Below, in pieces: positions 15,004-24,054 of a DNA stretch of 29,417 bases. The translations under genes were made by a program, and so were the position numbers. Source of the stretch: Holophagaceae bacterium UBA1801 (GTDB lineage: Bacteria; Acidobacteriota; Holophagae; Holophagales; Holophagaceae). The stretch covers positions 1 to 29,417 of the forward strand of contig DCFP01000108.1 of NCBI GenBank assembly GCA_002319925.1. The letters run 5' to 3'. The notes beneath the pieces are model-generated. The model was not told where the DNA came from, searched no databases, and was given only the letters and a program-made list of their open reading frames with translations. Within the stretch, counting starts at the first letter, position 1; the number at the start of each line of letters is the position of its first letter.

Positions 15004-15146
15004 TCCCGAAAGCCGTCAATATAACTCATTCCTTTCCTTTCGACGTGGACGACGGGCGGCAAGCCGCCAACCTGCGGCGCGGGGGCATTGTGTGACTCAA
15101 GAAATCGCGGCGCATCGAACCATTTCCCCCATGAAAGGTTGTCCCC

Positions 15147-17882
15147 ATGAGCCTGCTGTCCCAAGCTGCTCAAGCCTTCGGCGGCCCTGCTTCAAAGCTG
15201 AGTGACCTTTCCTCGCTCCTGGCGTCCTTTGCTTCGGCCTTCACCCAGAAGACCCGCATCCTGCGCGTGTACTTTTCCGCCGACAGCGGCATTGCGGAGG
15301 ACAAGTTCCTGCCCCATGTCCTCACAGGTCATGAAGAGATCAACGGCGATTTCCACTACGAGCTGGAGCTTCTCTCCAGCGACGACAACGTGGAATTGAA
15401 AAGCATCCTCGGAAATCCCGTGATGGTCACGATCCTCACAGATACCTGTGCGGAGCGGGAGATCTGTGGCCTGGTGCTCGGAGTCCGTCAGGAAGGTTCC
15501 GACGGCGGTTTCGCGAAGTACCGGATCATCATCGAATCCGCGCTCTCCGCGTTGAAGCACCGCATCACCGCACGTGTGTTCAACAATCTTGATGCCCGAG
15601 CCCTGACCCGGCAGATCATCGGCGAGCACCTGGAGAACAACCCGATTCTCGCAGCCTCCTTCAAGCTCGACGACCGCTGCTCCCTGGACTATCCGGCGCG
15701 AGCGTTTCGGATGCAGTACAACGAGCCGGATGAAGCCTACCTCCGGCGCCTTTGGGCCCACGAGGGCATCTCCTACGTCATCGAGCCCGCGCCCGAGAGC
15801 ACCCAGGACCATCCCCAGCATGTCCTGGTGCTCTTCGATGATCCCTACGTCCTGGATCCAAATCCTGCCGGAACGGTGCGCTTCCATCGCGCCGATGGGA
15901 CCGAACAGTACGATGCCATCACCGAGTGGAAAGCCCATCGCACGTTGCAGAGCGGCTCCGTGTCCCGCACCTCCTGGAACCACGCCAATGCCTCCGTGCA
16001 TGGCACCTCCGAGGGCAGCCAGTCGGACCAGGGCGAGTACGGCAACGACCTGGCCAGTTCCCTGGACGACTACCGTCACGAACCTCATCTGGAGGAACAC
16101 GGCCCAGATCCCTTCGAGGATCTGGGCCCGCGCCGGGTGCAGGTAAAGGAGCAGCGCACCAAGTACTTCGAAGGTGAAAGCTCCGTGCGCTTCTTCCAGG
16201 CAGGCACGTGGTTCTCCCTCATCCAGCATCCCGTGCAGGACCAGGACGATCCCCAGGACCGGGACTTCGTGATCACGCGCCTGGAGACGGAAGCCTTCAA
16301 CAACCTGCCCAAGGATCTCCAGGGTGGGCTGTCAGGCCTCCTGGGCGGCGAGCGGGACCCCCACGAACTTCCCTACACCAACCGCTTCACGTGCCTGCGC
16401 CGGGGCATTCCCACATATGCCGAGGAGATCAAGCCTCCCGTGCCCGGCATCCTCACCGCGAGAGTCGTGGGCCCTTCCAACTCCGTGGTCCACACCGATG
16501 AACTGGGACGCATCAAGATCCGCTTCCTGTTCACACGACCTGAGGAGCACCCGGATGGCGGCGCCTCGGATACCGATGCAGACAGCGCCTGGGTGCGGCA
16601 ATCCGAGGTCTGGAGCAGCCGCGATTTCGGCGGGAACTTCATCCCAAGGGTGGGCGACGAAGTGCTTGTTCAGTTTCTCGGCGATGACCCGGACAAGCCG
16701 ATTGTTGTGGGAAGCACCTACAACGGCGTGAAGCCGCCCGCCTCCTTCCAGAACGTCTCCGGCCTGCCCCTGGACAAGACGATGTCTGGCATCCGGAGCC
16801 AGATGCACCATGGCATGGGCTCCAACGAACTGATCTTCGACGACACCCATCACGAGCTGCGCACGAAGTTCTCCAGCGATCACGAAAAGAGCCAACTGAG
16901 CCTGGGTCACCTCGTGCATCCGCGGAGCAAGGCCGACGCCACGCCTAAGGGCGAGGGCTTCGAGCTGCGCACGGACGCCTGGGGCGCCATGCGGGCCGAG
17001 AAGGGTCTGCTCATCAGCACCGATGGCCGCGAAGATGCATCAGGCCAGCACCTGGATCCCAAGGAGCTGGTGAACCAGACCCAGGCCTCCATCGACCTCA
17101 CCAAGGCCCTGTCCGATGCCTCCGAGAACCACCAGGCAGGCTCGCTGGCCGCCAACGAGACCACCAAGCAGCTCAAGAAGAACGCCGAGGCCACGAAGAA
17201 CTACCCGAATGGTAAGGCTGACGAGAAAGTGGCCGCCTTCGACAAGTCCATCCTCGGCCTCTCCAGCCCCGCAGGCATCGTGGAAGGCACCCCCGGCACC
17301 ATCGTCAAATCCACCGGGAAGAAGTTCCACATCGCCACTGGCGGCGACGCCAACTTCGCCATCGGCCGGAAGTTCGCCATGGCTATCCAGGATGCCTGGT
17401 CCGCGCTCGCCATGACCGGCATCAAGCTCTTCGCAGGCAAAGGCGACGTCGCCATCGAAGCCCACGAAGGCAACATCGAAATCACCGGCGAGAAAGAAAC
17501 CAAGCTCATCGCCTGCAACCAGGGCATCGACCTCGCCTCACCCAGCAAGGCCACCCTCACCGCCGGCGGCTGCCAGGTCGAACTCAGCGGCGGCAGCATG
17601 ACCTTCAAGGCCCCGAAGAACGTCAACTGCAAGGCCAAGTGGAATGTCGTCATGCCCATGCCGAAGACGTACGAGATGCCGCATCTGGCGAAGGAAGGGG
17701 ATGTCCAGGATCACGGATTCTTCATCCATGATGGAAACAACAACCCGAGACCCAGCGTCCGCTATGAAATGGTCACGCCGGAAGGCAAGATCCACAAAGG
17801 CTATACGGACACCAATGGCCTTACCGACAGAGTGGCCACGCGCAACCCCGCCGCTGTGAAGATCAAGCTATTCGATAATTAG
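15147..17882 (+). CDS. vgrG: type VI secretion tip protein VgrG with C-terminal extension
   Basis: The 911-aa protein contains the usual VgrG order. A gp27-like region lies at about 30-400 (TRILRVYFSADSGI, then FRMQYNEPDEAYLRRLWAHE and ISYVIEP). The gp5-like OB fold lies at about 430-540 (PGILTARVVGP, HTDELGRIKIRFLF, DSAWVRQSEVWS, FIPRVGDEVLVQFLGDDPDK and GSTYNG). A DUF2345-type spike-shaft region lies at about 699-825 (LSSPAGIVEGTPG, then GDVAIEAHEGNIEITGE). After it, residues 858-911 add a small beta domain (HDGNNNPRPSVRYEMVTPEG, then KIHKGYTDTNGLTDRV) of the transthyretin/Ig-like kind often seen at effector-loading ends. It trimerises as the puncturing tip of the T6SS. The effector gene follows after 19 bases, so this VgrG most likely carries it. 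AAAGG precedes the ATG by eight bases. Confidence 0.95.
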   Translation: MSLLSQAAQAFGGPASKLSDLSSLLASFASAFTQKTRILRVYFSADSGIAEDKFLPHVLTGHEEINGDFHYELELLSSDDNVELKSILGNPVMVTILTDTCAEREICGLVLGVRQEGSDGGFAKYRIIIESALSALKHRITARVFNNLDARALTRQIIGEHLENNPILAASFKLDDRCSLDYPARAFRMQYNEPDEAYLRRLWAHEGISYVIEPAPESTQDHPQHVLVLFDDPYVLDPNPAGTVRFHRADGTEQYDAITEWKAHRTLQSGSVSRTSWNHANASVHGTSEGSQSDQGEYGNDLASSLDDYRHEPHLEEHGPDPFEDLGPRRVQVKEQRTKYFEGESSVRFFQAGTWFSLIQHPVQDQDDPQDRDFVITRLETEAFNNLPKDLQGGLSGLLGGERDPHELPYTNRFTCLRRGIPTYAEEIKPPVPGILTARVVGPSNSVVHTDELGRIKIRFLFTRPEEHPDGGASDTDADSAWVRQSEVWSSRDFGGNFIPRVGDEVLVQFLGDDPDKPIVVGSTYNGVKPPASFQNVSGLPLDKTMSGIRSQMHHGMGSNELIFDDTHHELRTKFSSDHEKSQLSLGHLVHPRSKADATPKGEGFELRTDAWGAMRAEKGLLISTDGREDASGQHLDPKELVNQTQASIDLTKALSDASENHQAGSLAANETTKQLKKNAEATKNYPNGKADEKVAAFDKSILGLSSPAGIVEGTPGTIVKSTGKKFHIATGGDANFAIGRKFAMAIQDAWSALAMTGIKLFAGKGDVAIEAHEGNIEITGEKETKLIACNQGIDLASPSKATLTAGGCQVELSGGSMTFKAPKNVNCKAKWNVVMPMPKTYEMPHLAKEGDVQDHGFFIHDGNNNPRPSVRYEMVTPEGKIHKGYTDTNGLTDRVATRNPAAVKIKLFDN

Positions 17883-17901
17883 CCCCATTCCGGAGCCAAG
17901 C

Positions 17902-20900
17902 ATGTACGACGATCTTGCCCTGCGGGTGATTCAAACCGGAGTTGGATTTACCCAGGAACTGGCCGCCAAATCAATCACGGCAATTGCAATCCCTGTGACG
18001 GTGCCTTTCCTTCCCGTCCGCTACGCGATCAGTCGCAAGCAATATTCCGGGGGCCTTGTCAAAGCGCCACACGTGAAGGCGCCGTTCCAGGTGACCGATG
18101 CAGAGGGCGGCAAGGAAATCGAGCTTGGCCCGAAGACCCACTACACCCTCCGCCGTTTGAGGCCCGGATTTCTCTACGTCTTCAGCGAGAAGGACAAAGG
18201 CTGGCGGATCTATGGCATCGATGAGAATGCCAATCTGAACTACCTGGAGGGCTATCACCTGCCGAATGCTGGCAGCGCCTCCTCAAACGCACCTGGGGAT
18301 GCATCGGATCCCGACAAGCACACACCTTACGACCCCTTGCAGCACCCTTCAGTCAATGGCGCGCTGTTTATCCCTCCCGATGCCAAGGTCTGGATCGGCT
18401 ATTCCGATGCCCGGTGGACGCACCGCACCTTGGACTCGCACATGGATGAGAGTGTGCGCAAGAAGCACATGCGCCTGTTCGATCCTCAAGCATGGAAAGG
18501 CAATCCAAAGGGCACACCGCACATGGCGCCACTGAACGAGACGGATCAGCTCGTGGCAGAGATGTATTGCGATCCAAGTTCCAAGAAGCCCAAAGGCGTG
18601 CCCCGTGCCTGTGTTGACGCAAAATCCTTCTCGTTCAGCCAAGCACCGTTCTGCAAACTCGAGATGGCCAATCTGGGTGTCGCCGCCGCGGATCTGGATG
18701 GCGCGGCGCTCCTAGCGGTGGAAGATCCGGCAGGCATCGCCATGGATCTGGCGAGGCTCATGTCCACTCATTTCCTGGAATGGACCGAGGAGAAGGACCC
18801 GAATTACAAACCCCCGGCAGTGACCATTGCCGGGTCCTGCGCCGATGACGCTTTTAGCCAGGAACTGACCAAGGTGCGGGAACAAGCCAAAGAGAAGGTT
18901 CTCAATCAGCACCGAGCCATCCTTGGGGGTGGACCGGATGTTTGGGGCGATCCAGCCGTCTGGAACCAGTACCGCAACAGGCCACTTACCAGGGCGGAGA
19001 AGAACTACAACGAAGTGGCTCGCTACAAGAACGGGAACAACCCCAATGCACCTCTGTCGAAAACCACCGTTGGGGACCAGATCGATTACGAAATCGCCCA
19101 GGCCCAGCGGGAAGCCACCGAAAAATGGCGGGCGAATCATCCCGACATCACTGACGAGGATCTGAAACCCAACCCGAATTACATGGAAACCAAGAAGACT
19201 TTCAAGTGGACCATGTTGGCGGATAAGGGGATCCAGCAACTGCGGGGGGAAGCCATCGCCGTGGCGGAGGCCAAGGTCTACCGGCAGCACAAGGACCATT
19301 TCGGGGCCATTTCCTCGATCCCTGTGGATGACATATCGAGTGAGATCTGGATGGACTACTGCGCCAAGCCTTACGTAGGCCCGCCTTTTGGTGCGAAGGA
19401 GAAGCGTGAGAAGATCTTCCGTTATGCCAAGAGCCAACGCCCTGATTCGGACGAGCCCATGTCCGGCCTCACTGTCGGCGACGAGATCGACTACGACTTG
19501 CATATGGGCAGACAGGAAGCCATCGCCAAATGGAGCCAGAAGAACCTCTACGACCAGGAAGCCCACACCGCCTGGCAAGGCAAGCTGGCAGATGAGCATC
19601 AGAAGATGGACCGCGAGCGTATCGTGGCCCTGGCCAAGGCGCACGTGGCCTGGTGCGAGAGCAAGCGGTTCGTGGACTACTTCAACAGCGTTTTCGACAA
19701 GGTCTATGAATACGCGGATGCCGGCATTGGCGTGGCCTTCACGGAGACTCTCAACCTTTGCTACGAAGGCGTGCAGAACAAGTCCCAGTGCTTCGATCAC
19801 ATGCTCAAATGGATGCACGCTGCCATTGATGAGCAGAACCTGCTCGTGCGGGCCTTCCTGACGAACTGCCAGGGAGCAGTAGAGGCCCTTAAGGCAGGCT
19901 GGAGCGAGGATGAAATCCCTTGGAAGGCTGTGCTAAAGGAACTCGGCAAAGCCTATGACCCGGAGCAAGAAGGTCACTTATCCGCGGCTGCCACACACGG
20001 CGGTGGGGGTGGCGGCGAAGAGCCAAAGCCTGGAAATGAAACCTCCCCGGATGAAGCCGAGCCATGGGTCGTACCCACCCTGGAAAAGGTAGAAAGGGGT
20101 AACCAAGAGGGCGAGGTTTATTGGAGGACGTTAGAAAGCCAGCACGCCGCAAAGGCCCTATTGAAAAGGATCCCTGCCAGTCCCCTGGAGCAGCAGGCGG
20201 CCGTGGGCAAGCTCACAGCCACCACATCAGGTGTCATCGCCAAGGCTGCGCGGGATATCACAGAAAAAGATTGCACCAAGATTATCACCCTGCACCCGAC
20301 CGAAGGGGTCACCCCAGGATTGGCCGCCGTCCATGCGGGTAGCGGCAAATGGGTGGGAATATATGAAATGGATCTGAATTCTGTCACTGAAGTCGACCGT
20401 GCCGTGTGCGCGGCCATCTATCACAGTCTTCCAGAAGAGGTCCAGAGGACGATACCCATCCGGCAGTTTGGAGAGCCACTCAGGCGATTCAATTCAATAG
20501 CGAGGAAGACCAGTCGAATGACTTCATCCAAACCAGTCGGCGAGGCGCCAGTGGCAGGTGCGGAAGCCCGTCCGGTCAGATTCGTGATCATGGCCGATAT
20601 AGAAGGGATGGAAAGCACGCCGACCCATCTTTTGAAGCTGGATCCCACCAAGCTTGCCAACAAGAGATACGTAAGGGTTGTTGGGAATCGGCAAGTAAAA
20701 TTCCTGGAAAAGAACCTCTCCCTTGGAGTCATTGAGGAACCCGCACCCGATGCTGGGATAAGTGCGAAAGCATTAACGGCTGAAGATGCTAAACTCGCGA
20801 AGAAGGCTGAAGCTGTTGAAGCCGGGGCCCATGCACATGGTGGCCACGCACCTGGCAAACTCTCCATCGGCGCGAGCATCCTGGGCGCAATTTTATCTTT

Positions 20901-21525
20901 CGTAATGGCCTACGAATTCAACAAGGAAGCAGGAGAGGCCAGTGGGGAAGAAAGGGAGGTCCTGGAGTGGCGAAGCCGGGCCTCGTTAGTTATTGGGGCG
21001 GCCTGCACAGGCGAAGCCATCTTCAAGATCCTGGAGCATGAGCCCTTCGGGAAGGCATTCATGACCGCCAAAATCGCAGGCCGCTTGACCCAAGGTTTTG
21101 CATTGGTGGGAATCGTGGGTGGGTTGTTTTTAGCAGGTTGTGATACAGCAGCATATCTCAATGCTAAAAGCAAAGGAGAAAAGTCTCTAGCATCAGCTTT
21201 TGCCATGTCTATAGGCGTGAATGCAGCAATCGCCGCGGTCTCCTTCACGGCTCTGGTACCTGCCATCATCTTGAGCTGGGCCACCCCGGGAACGGCGGTT
21301 TTCGGATTTGCCACTGCCATGGGCAGCAGCCCGTTCTTCTTTATTGGAGTTCCAGCTCTAGGCTTCGTCCTGATGGTCGTGGGTGTTTACGTTGCCATGG
21401 CCATCGCGAGCGCAGAGAGCGGGGCTAAGAAGGACCACACCCTGGCACATTGCTGCTGGGGCAGGGGCGAACATTTCAATTCCTTCACATTGGAAAGTCA
21501 CCAATTCCAAGCGGCGATGGGGTGA
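17902..21525 (+). CDS. T6SS effector, VasX/BTH_I2691-like, pore-forming type C-terminus
   Basis: This is a 1207-aa protein. Residues about 28-125 resemble the VasX N-terminal/BTH_I2691 region (VPFLPVRYAISRKQYSGG, HYTLRRLRPGFLYVFSE, GWRIYGIDENANLNYLEG). Residues about 352-590 hold two related tandem units. A glycine-rich linker (HGGGGGG at 698-704) separates this from the C-terminal module (from residue 761), which ends in a His-rich hinge (GAHAHGGHAPGK, 975-986). About five hydrophobic segments follow (around 987-1005, 1025-1042, 1060-1085, 1096-1130, 1145-1172) and a polar tail. Known VasX-type effectors insert into and depolarise target inner membranes; that activity is inferred here. A GGAG lies upstream of the ATG. 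The stop is one base before the DUF6708-like gene, its probable immunity partner. The module from residue 761 is duplicated at 22713-24053. Confidence 0.88.
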   Translation: MYDDLALRVIQTGVGFTQELAAKSITAIAIPVTVPFLPVRYAISRKQYSGGLVKAPHVKAPFQVTDAEGGKEIELGPKTHYTLRRLRPGFLYVFSEKDKGWRIYGIDENANLNYLEGYHLPNAGSASSNAPGDASDPDKHTPYDPLQHPSVNGALFIPPDAKVWIGYSDARWTHRTLDSHMDESVRKKHMRLFDPQAWKGNPKGTPHMAPLNETDQLVAEMYCDPSSKKPKGVPRACVDAKSFSFSQAPFCKLEMANLGVAAADLDGAALLAVEDPAGIAMDLARLMSTHFLEWTEEKDPNYKPPAVTIAGSCADDAFSQELTKVREQAKEKVLNQHRAILGGGPDVWGDPAVWNQYRNRPLTRAEKNYNEVARYKNGNNPNAPLSKTTVGDQIDYEIAQAQREATEKWRANHPDITDEDLKPNPNYMETKKTFKWTMLADKGIQQLRGEAIAVAEAKVYRQHKDHFGAISSIPVDDISSEIWMDYCAKPYVGPPFGAKEKREKIFRYAKSQRPDSDEPMSGLTVGDEIDYDLHMGRQEAIAKWSQKNLYDQEAHTAWQGKLADEHQKMDRERIVALAKAHVAWCESKRFVDYFNSVFDKVYEYADAGIGVAFTETLNLCYEGVQNKSQCFDHMLKWMHAAIDEQNLLVRAFLTNCQGAVEALKAGWSEDEIPWKAVLKELGKAYDPEQEGHLSAAATHGGGGGGEEPKPGNETSPDEAEPWVVPTLEKVERGNQEGEVYWRTLESQHAAKALLKRIPASPLEQQAAVGKLTATTSGVIAKAARDITEKDCTKIITLHPTEGVTPGLAAVHAGSGKWVGIYEMDLNSVTEVDRAVCAAIYHSLPEEVQRTIPIRQFGEPLRRFNSIARKTSRMTSSKPVGEAPVAGAEARPVRFVIMADIEGMESTPTHLLKLDPTKLANKRYVRVVGNRQVKFLEKNLSLGVIEEPAPDAGISAKALTAEDAKLAKKAEAVEAGAHAHGGHAPGKLSIGASILGAILSFVMAYEFNKEAGEASGEEREVLEWRSRASLVIGAACTGEAIFKILEHEPFGKAFMTAKIAGRLTQGFALVGIVGGLFLAGCDTAAYLNAKSKGEKSLASAFAMSIGVNAAIAAVSFTALVPAIILSWATPGTAVFGFATAMGSSPFFFIGVPALGFVLMVVGVYVAMAIASAESGAKKDHTLAHCCWGRGEHFNSFTLESHQFQAAMG
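18955..19670 (+). repeat. tandem internal duplication within the effector
   Basis: Residues about 352-467 and 480-590 are related. Both begin with a W-x-x-Y element (AVWNQYRNRP and EIWMDYCAKP). Both contain an almost identical TVGDQIDYEIAQAQREATEKW / TVGDEIDYDL...RQEAIAKW core, with the TVGD motifs 135 residues apart, and both end in an Ala/Lys helix before a charged turn (AVAEAKVYRQHKDHF and ALAKAHVAWCESKRF). It appears to be a structural repeat in the region between the delivery and toxin domains. Confidence 0.7.
20182..21525 (+). repeat. toxin C-terminal module, copy 1 (attached to the effector)
   Basis: This stretch encodes residues 761-1207 of the effector and is repeated at 22713-24053 with nearly equal length (1344 against 1341 bases). 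Shared segments include LEQQAAVGKL/LEHEAAVGKL, ITLHPTEG[VI]TPGL, KLSIGASILGA, AIFKILEHEPFGK, IILSWAT and the tail CWGRGEHFNSFTLE. The last third of the tail recurs again at 25185-25370. This is the mobile unit of the cassette array. Confidence 0.9.
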
Positions 21526-21526
21526 G

Positions 21527-22648
21527 ATGAAATTCAACATGTTCGAAAAATACAAAATTAAATTTACGGATCGCCCTTTAGCTGACGAAGAAAAAGAACT
21601 TCATTTAGATCAGAAATTACGCCGCAATATCCGTCTTTTTGATCAGTTGAGTACTGTCCGCATCAATTCGACTTATATGGAAGCTGTAGATGTATATCAC
21701 AACTGGAAAGGGGCACCGGGGGCGTTCGGATTAGCTCTATCCGGTATTACTGGAACTCTTTTCTTTTCTAGTTTTTGGTTTTTTTTCCTCGAAACAAGTA
21801 AAGGCGATTGGAGTGGCCTTTTAAGTAATATATTGGCTTTTATTATCCCTATTCCTTTTCTGCTAATAAGTTTTTATTGTTTTCGTCTCGATAGCTTTCG
21901 TCGCACGTACGAGCCCATTCGCTTCAACCGGAAAAACCGCATGGTTTACTTCATGCGCCGTGATGGAACCGTGGCGAGTGCTCCATGGAATGAAGTGTAT
22001 TTTGCAAGCTGGTACAACGTCGGACGGTATGAGTCCGTCTTCGGTTTGAAATGTCTCATTCTGGACAAAGACCGGGTCACGGTACGAGACACCTTCCTGC
22101 TTAATTTTCAGGGAGATGTGAAGGGAATTATGAATTTCTGGGAGTACATCCGCCGCTACATGGAGGAAGATCCCAAGGATTCCTGCGAGCAGGTGACCTA
22201 CTGCATCCCCATCGCAAACCATTGGGAATCGCCGTTGTATGGGTGCTGTCGCCTGATGCTCACCATTGATTTTGTGCCTTTCTGGATTATGTTTTCGCCA
22301 CTGTTTCTAGCTGGTGCCATTGCCCGTTTCCTGGCGATGCTCACCTGCTGGAGTCCAAAGTGGCCTGAAGAAGTGGAACGGGCCTGCGCCATAGACCCGG
22401 ATGACCCCTACGCTCGGGATTGGAGGAACAATCCTCCGCTGATTCCCGGCATCTTTTCCGCGATCCAGATCGACAAGCAGGTTGGTGAACCCAAACCCCC
22501 CAAAGAACCAGAGAAGAAACAAGAAGCGCCAGCCAATTCTCCTTCTCACACCACTGCAACCCCTCTCACCCAGCTGAAACAGCGCGGCGTGCATGTCTCC
22601 TATAGGAGGAAGGCGCAAACGAAGGAAGAACATTCCAGTGATAGCTGA
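21527..22648 (+). CDS. DUF6708-like putative T6SS immunity protein, copy 1
   Basis: The 373-aa membrane protein starts MKFNMFEKYKIKFTDRPL at ATG 21527, one base after the effector stop (TGA-G-ATG). An upstream in-frame start exists but would overlap the effector. It has an N-terminal cytoplasmic part (RRNIRLFDQLSTVRINSTY), two hydrophobic segments at about 68-90 and 98-118, a conserved central domain (RRTYEPIRFNRKNRMVYFMR, DGTVASAPW, LLNFQGDVKGIMNFWEYIRR), another hydrophobic segment around 255-282, and a Pro/Lys-rich tail ending near SYRRKAQTK. DUF6708 proteins are found beside T6SS effectors. Position and membrane topology suggest it protects against the pore-forming effector, but this is inference. 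The membrane core is much AT-richer than the flanks. Two more copies follow. Confidence 0.8.
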   Translation: MKFNMFEKYKIKFTDRPLADEEKELHLDQKLRRNIRLFDQLSTVRINSTYMEAVDVYHNWKGAPGAFGLALSGITGTLFFSSFWFFFLETSKGDWSGLLSNILAFIIPIPFLLISFYCFRLDSFRRTYEPIRFNRKNRMVYFMRRDGTVASAPWNEVYFASWYNVGRYESVFGLKCLILDKDRVTVRDTFLLNFQGDVKGIMNFWEYIRRYMEEDPKDSCEQVTYCIPIANHWESPLYGCCRLMLTIDFVPFWIMFSPLFLAGAIARFLAMLTCWSPKWPEEVERACAIDPDDPYARDWRNNPPLIPGIFSAIQIDKQVGEPKPPKEPEKKQEAPANSPSHTTATPLTQLKQRGVHVSYRRKAQTKEEHSSDS

Positions 22649-24053
22649 GGCCCCGAAGGGACAGCCCATTCCATCATCCGAAGGGGTTCCGCTGGCCACA
22701 GTCTCCACTGGTCCTCTGGAGCACGAGGCGGCCGTGGGCAAGCTCACGGTCAACACCTCCGGTGTCATCGCCCGGGCCACACGGGATGTCACGGCAAAGG
22801 ATTGCTCCAGGATCATCACCCTGCATCCCACCGAGGGGATCACTCCGGGATTGACCGCCGCCCATGCGGGCAACCGCAAGTGGGCGGGAATCTGGGAAAT
22901 GGATTTGAATGCTTTCACGAAGGCCGACCGGGTCATGCTCGCCGCCTTTTACGAAGCGCTCCCTGAACAAGTCAGAAAGACGATCCCCATGCAGCAGTTT
23001 GAAGGGCTGCTCAATCGCCTGTTCCGGACAGCGAAGAAGACCTATGGCATGCCCTCCGCCAATCAGATCGGGAAGGCACCTGCGGCAGGTTCAGAAGTCC
23101 GTTCTATCAAGGTTGTGATCATGGGGGATATGGAGAAGATCGAAAACCTCCCCACCAACCTTCTGAAGATAGATCCCGGCAAGCTGGCCAACAAGAAATA
23201 CGTCAGAGTGGTCGGAAGACGGCGGGTGGTTTTCCTGGAAAAGAATTTTGCGCTGGGAGAAATGAAGGAATCCGCACCTCCCACCGAGATCAGCGCAGCC
23301 GGAATCGCGGCAGAAGATGTTGAGGCGGTGAAGGTAGAGCCTGCTAAGGCTGGAGCCCATGCGCACGGCAGCCACGCGCCCGGCAAACTTTCCATCGGCG
23401 CGAGCATTCTGGGCGCGGCCCTGTCCTTCGCCATGTGGTGCGAATTCGATAAGGAAGCACGAAAGGCTGGCGGAGAGGAAAAAGTGGACCTGGAGCGTCG
23501 TAAGATTGCCTCGGCAGTCATTGGGGTCGCCTGTGTGAATGAAGCCATCTTCAAGATCCTGGAGCATGAACCTTTCGGGAAAAGTTCCATGCCCACCAAG
23601 ATCGCAGGCCGCTTTACCCAAGGCTTCGCCCTATTGGGAATTGCGGGTGGGCTCTTACTTGCGGGTTGTGATTACGTAAAGTATCGGCATGCGAGAGACA
23701 AGGGAGAACAATCTCTAGCAAGCGCTTTTCTATATTCTGCAGGCGTGAACCTGGGGGTCGCATTGGTCTCCGCCACGGCGTTGATACCGGCTATCATTTT
23801 GAGCTGGGCCACCGAGGGGATGTGGGTCTACGGCGCTGCCGCCACTATGGGGAGCAGTCCCATCTTCTTCATCGGTGTCCCCGGTCTAGGCTTCGTCCTG
23901 ATGATCGCGGGTGTATACATTGCCATGGCCGTCGCGAGCGCAGAGAGCCAAGCCAAGAAGGATCATTGCGTGGCGCATAGCTGCTGGGGTCGAGGCGAGC
24001 ATTTCAATTCCTTCACCTTGGAACGTCACCAATTCCAAGCGGCAATGGCCTGA
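22638..24053 (+). CDS. orphan effector C-terminal toxin module, copy 2
   Basis: This frame encodes about 471 aa homologous to residues 761-1207 of the upstream effector but has no VasX-like N-terminus, so it cannot be loaded on VgrG in the same way. GTG 22638 is preferred: it follows AAGGAAG at good spacing, overlaps the immunity stop, and is the counterpart of the GTG-ATA that begins the next tail at 25158. An ATG at 22593 is in frame and would add 15 residues. Homology begins at PLEHEAAVGKL (22713). The His-rich hinge (GAHAHGSHAPGK), membrane segments and tail (CWGRGEHFNSFTLERHQFQ) are kept, but many residues in the membrane region differ from copy 1 (for example VGVACVNEAIF, YSAGVNLGVALVSATALIPA). 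The frame is intact. It is probably a silent donor cassette or a toxin-side antagonist rather than a secreted toxin. Confidence 0.82.
   Translation: MIAEAPKGQPIPSSEGVPLATVSTGPLEHEAAVGKLTVNTSGVIARATRDVTAKDCSRIITLHPTEGITPGLTAAHAGNRKWAGIWEMDLNAFTKADRVMLAAFYEALPEQVRKTIPMQQFEGLLNRLFRTAKKTYGMPSANQIGKAPAAGSEVRSIKVVIMGDMEKIENLPTNLLKIDPGKLANKKYVRVVGRRRVVFLEKNFALGEMKESAPPTEISAAGIAAEDVEAVKVEPAKAGAHAHGSHAPGKLSIGASILGAALSFAMWCEFDKEARKAGGEEKVDLERRKIASAVIGVACVNEAIFKILEHEPFGKSSMPTKIAGRFTQGFALLGIAGGLLLAGCDYVKYRHARDKGEQSLASAFLYSAGVNLGVALVSATALIPAIILSWATEGMWVYGAAATMGSSPIFFIGVPGLGFVLMIAGVYIAMAVASAESQAKKDHCVAHSCWGRGEHFNSFTLERHQFQAAMA
22713..24053 (+). repeat. toxin C-terminal module, copy 2
   Basis: This is the second copy of the unit at 20182-21525, joined at its left edge to the end of immunity copy 1 rather than to a delivery domain. 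Its tail (SAESQAKKDHCVAHSCWGRG) is closer to the short remnant at 25158-25370 than to copy 1 (SAESGAKKDHTLAHCCWGRG). Confidence 0.88.
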
Positions 24054-24054
24054 A

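Larger units (their letters stand above)
14847..15146. other. 300-bp intergenic region between nudC and vgrG
   Basis: No convincing gene lies here. It holds an imperfect hairpin about 50 bases after nudC (14898-14924), a possible sigma-70 promoter (14975-15003), and a small GC palindrome GGCGGC-AA-GCCGCC at 15055-15068 in the presumed vgrG leader. The vgrG leader would be roughly 135 bases long. GC content falls noticeably around 14870-15045, between two GC-rich genes. Confidence 0.6.

Noticed and set aside
15055..15068. GGCGGC-AA-GCCGCC palindrome as a regulatory site for vgrG
   Set aside because: Short GC palindromes are common by chance in GC-rich DNA and nothing else supports a role.
21383..21526. 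Upstream extensions of the three DUF6708-like genes into the preceding effector tails (also 23911-24054 and 25228-25371)
   Set aside because: The extra residues are only the out-of-frame reading of the conserved effector tail. All three copies share an ATG one base after the effector stop, which fits coupled translation.
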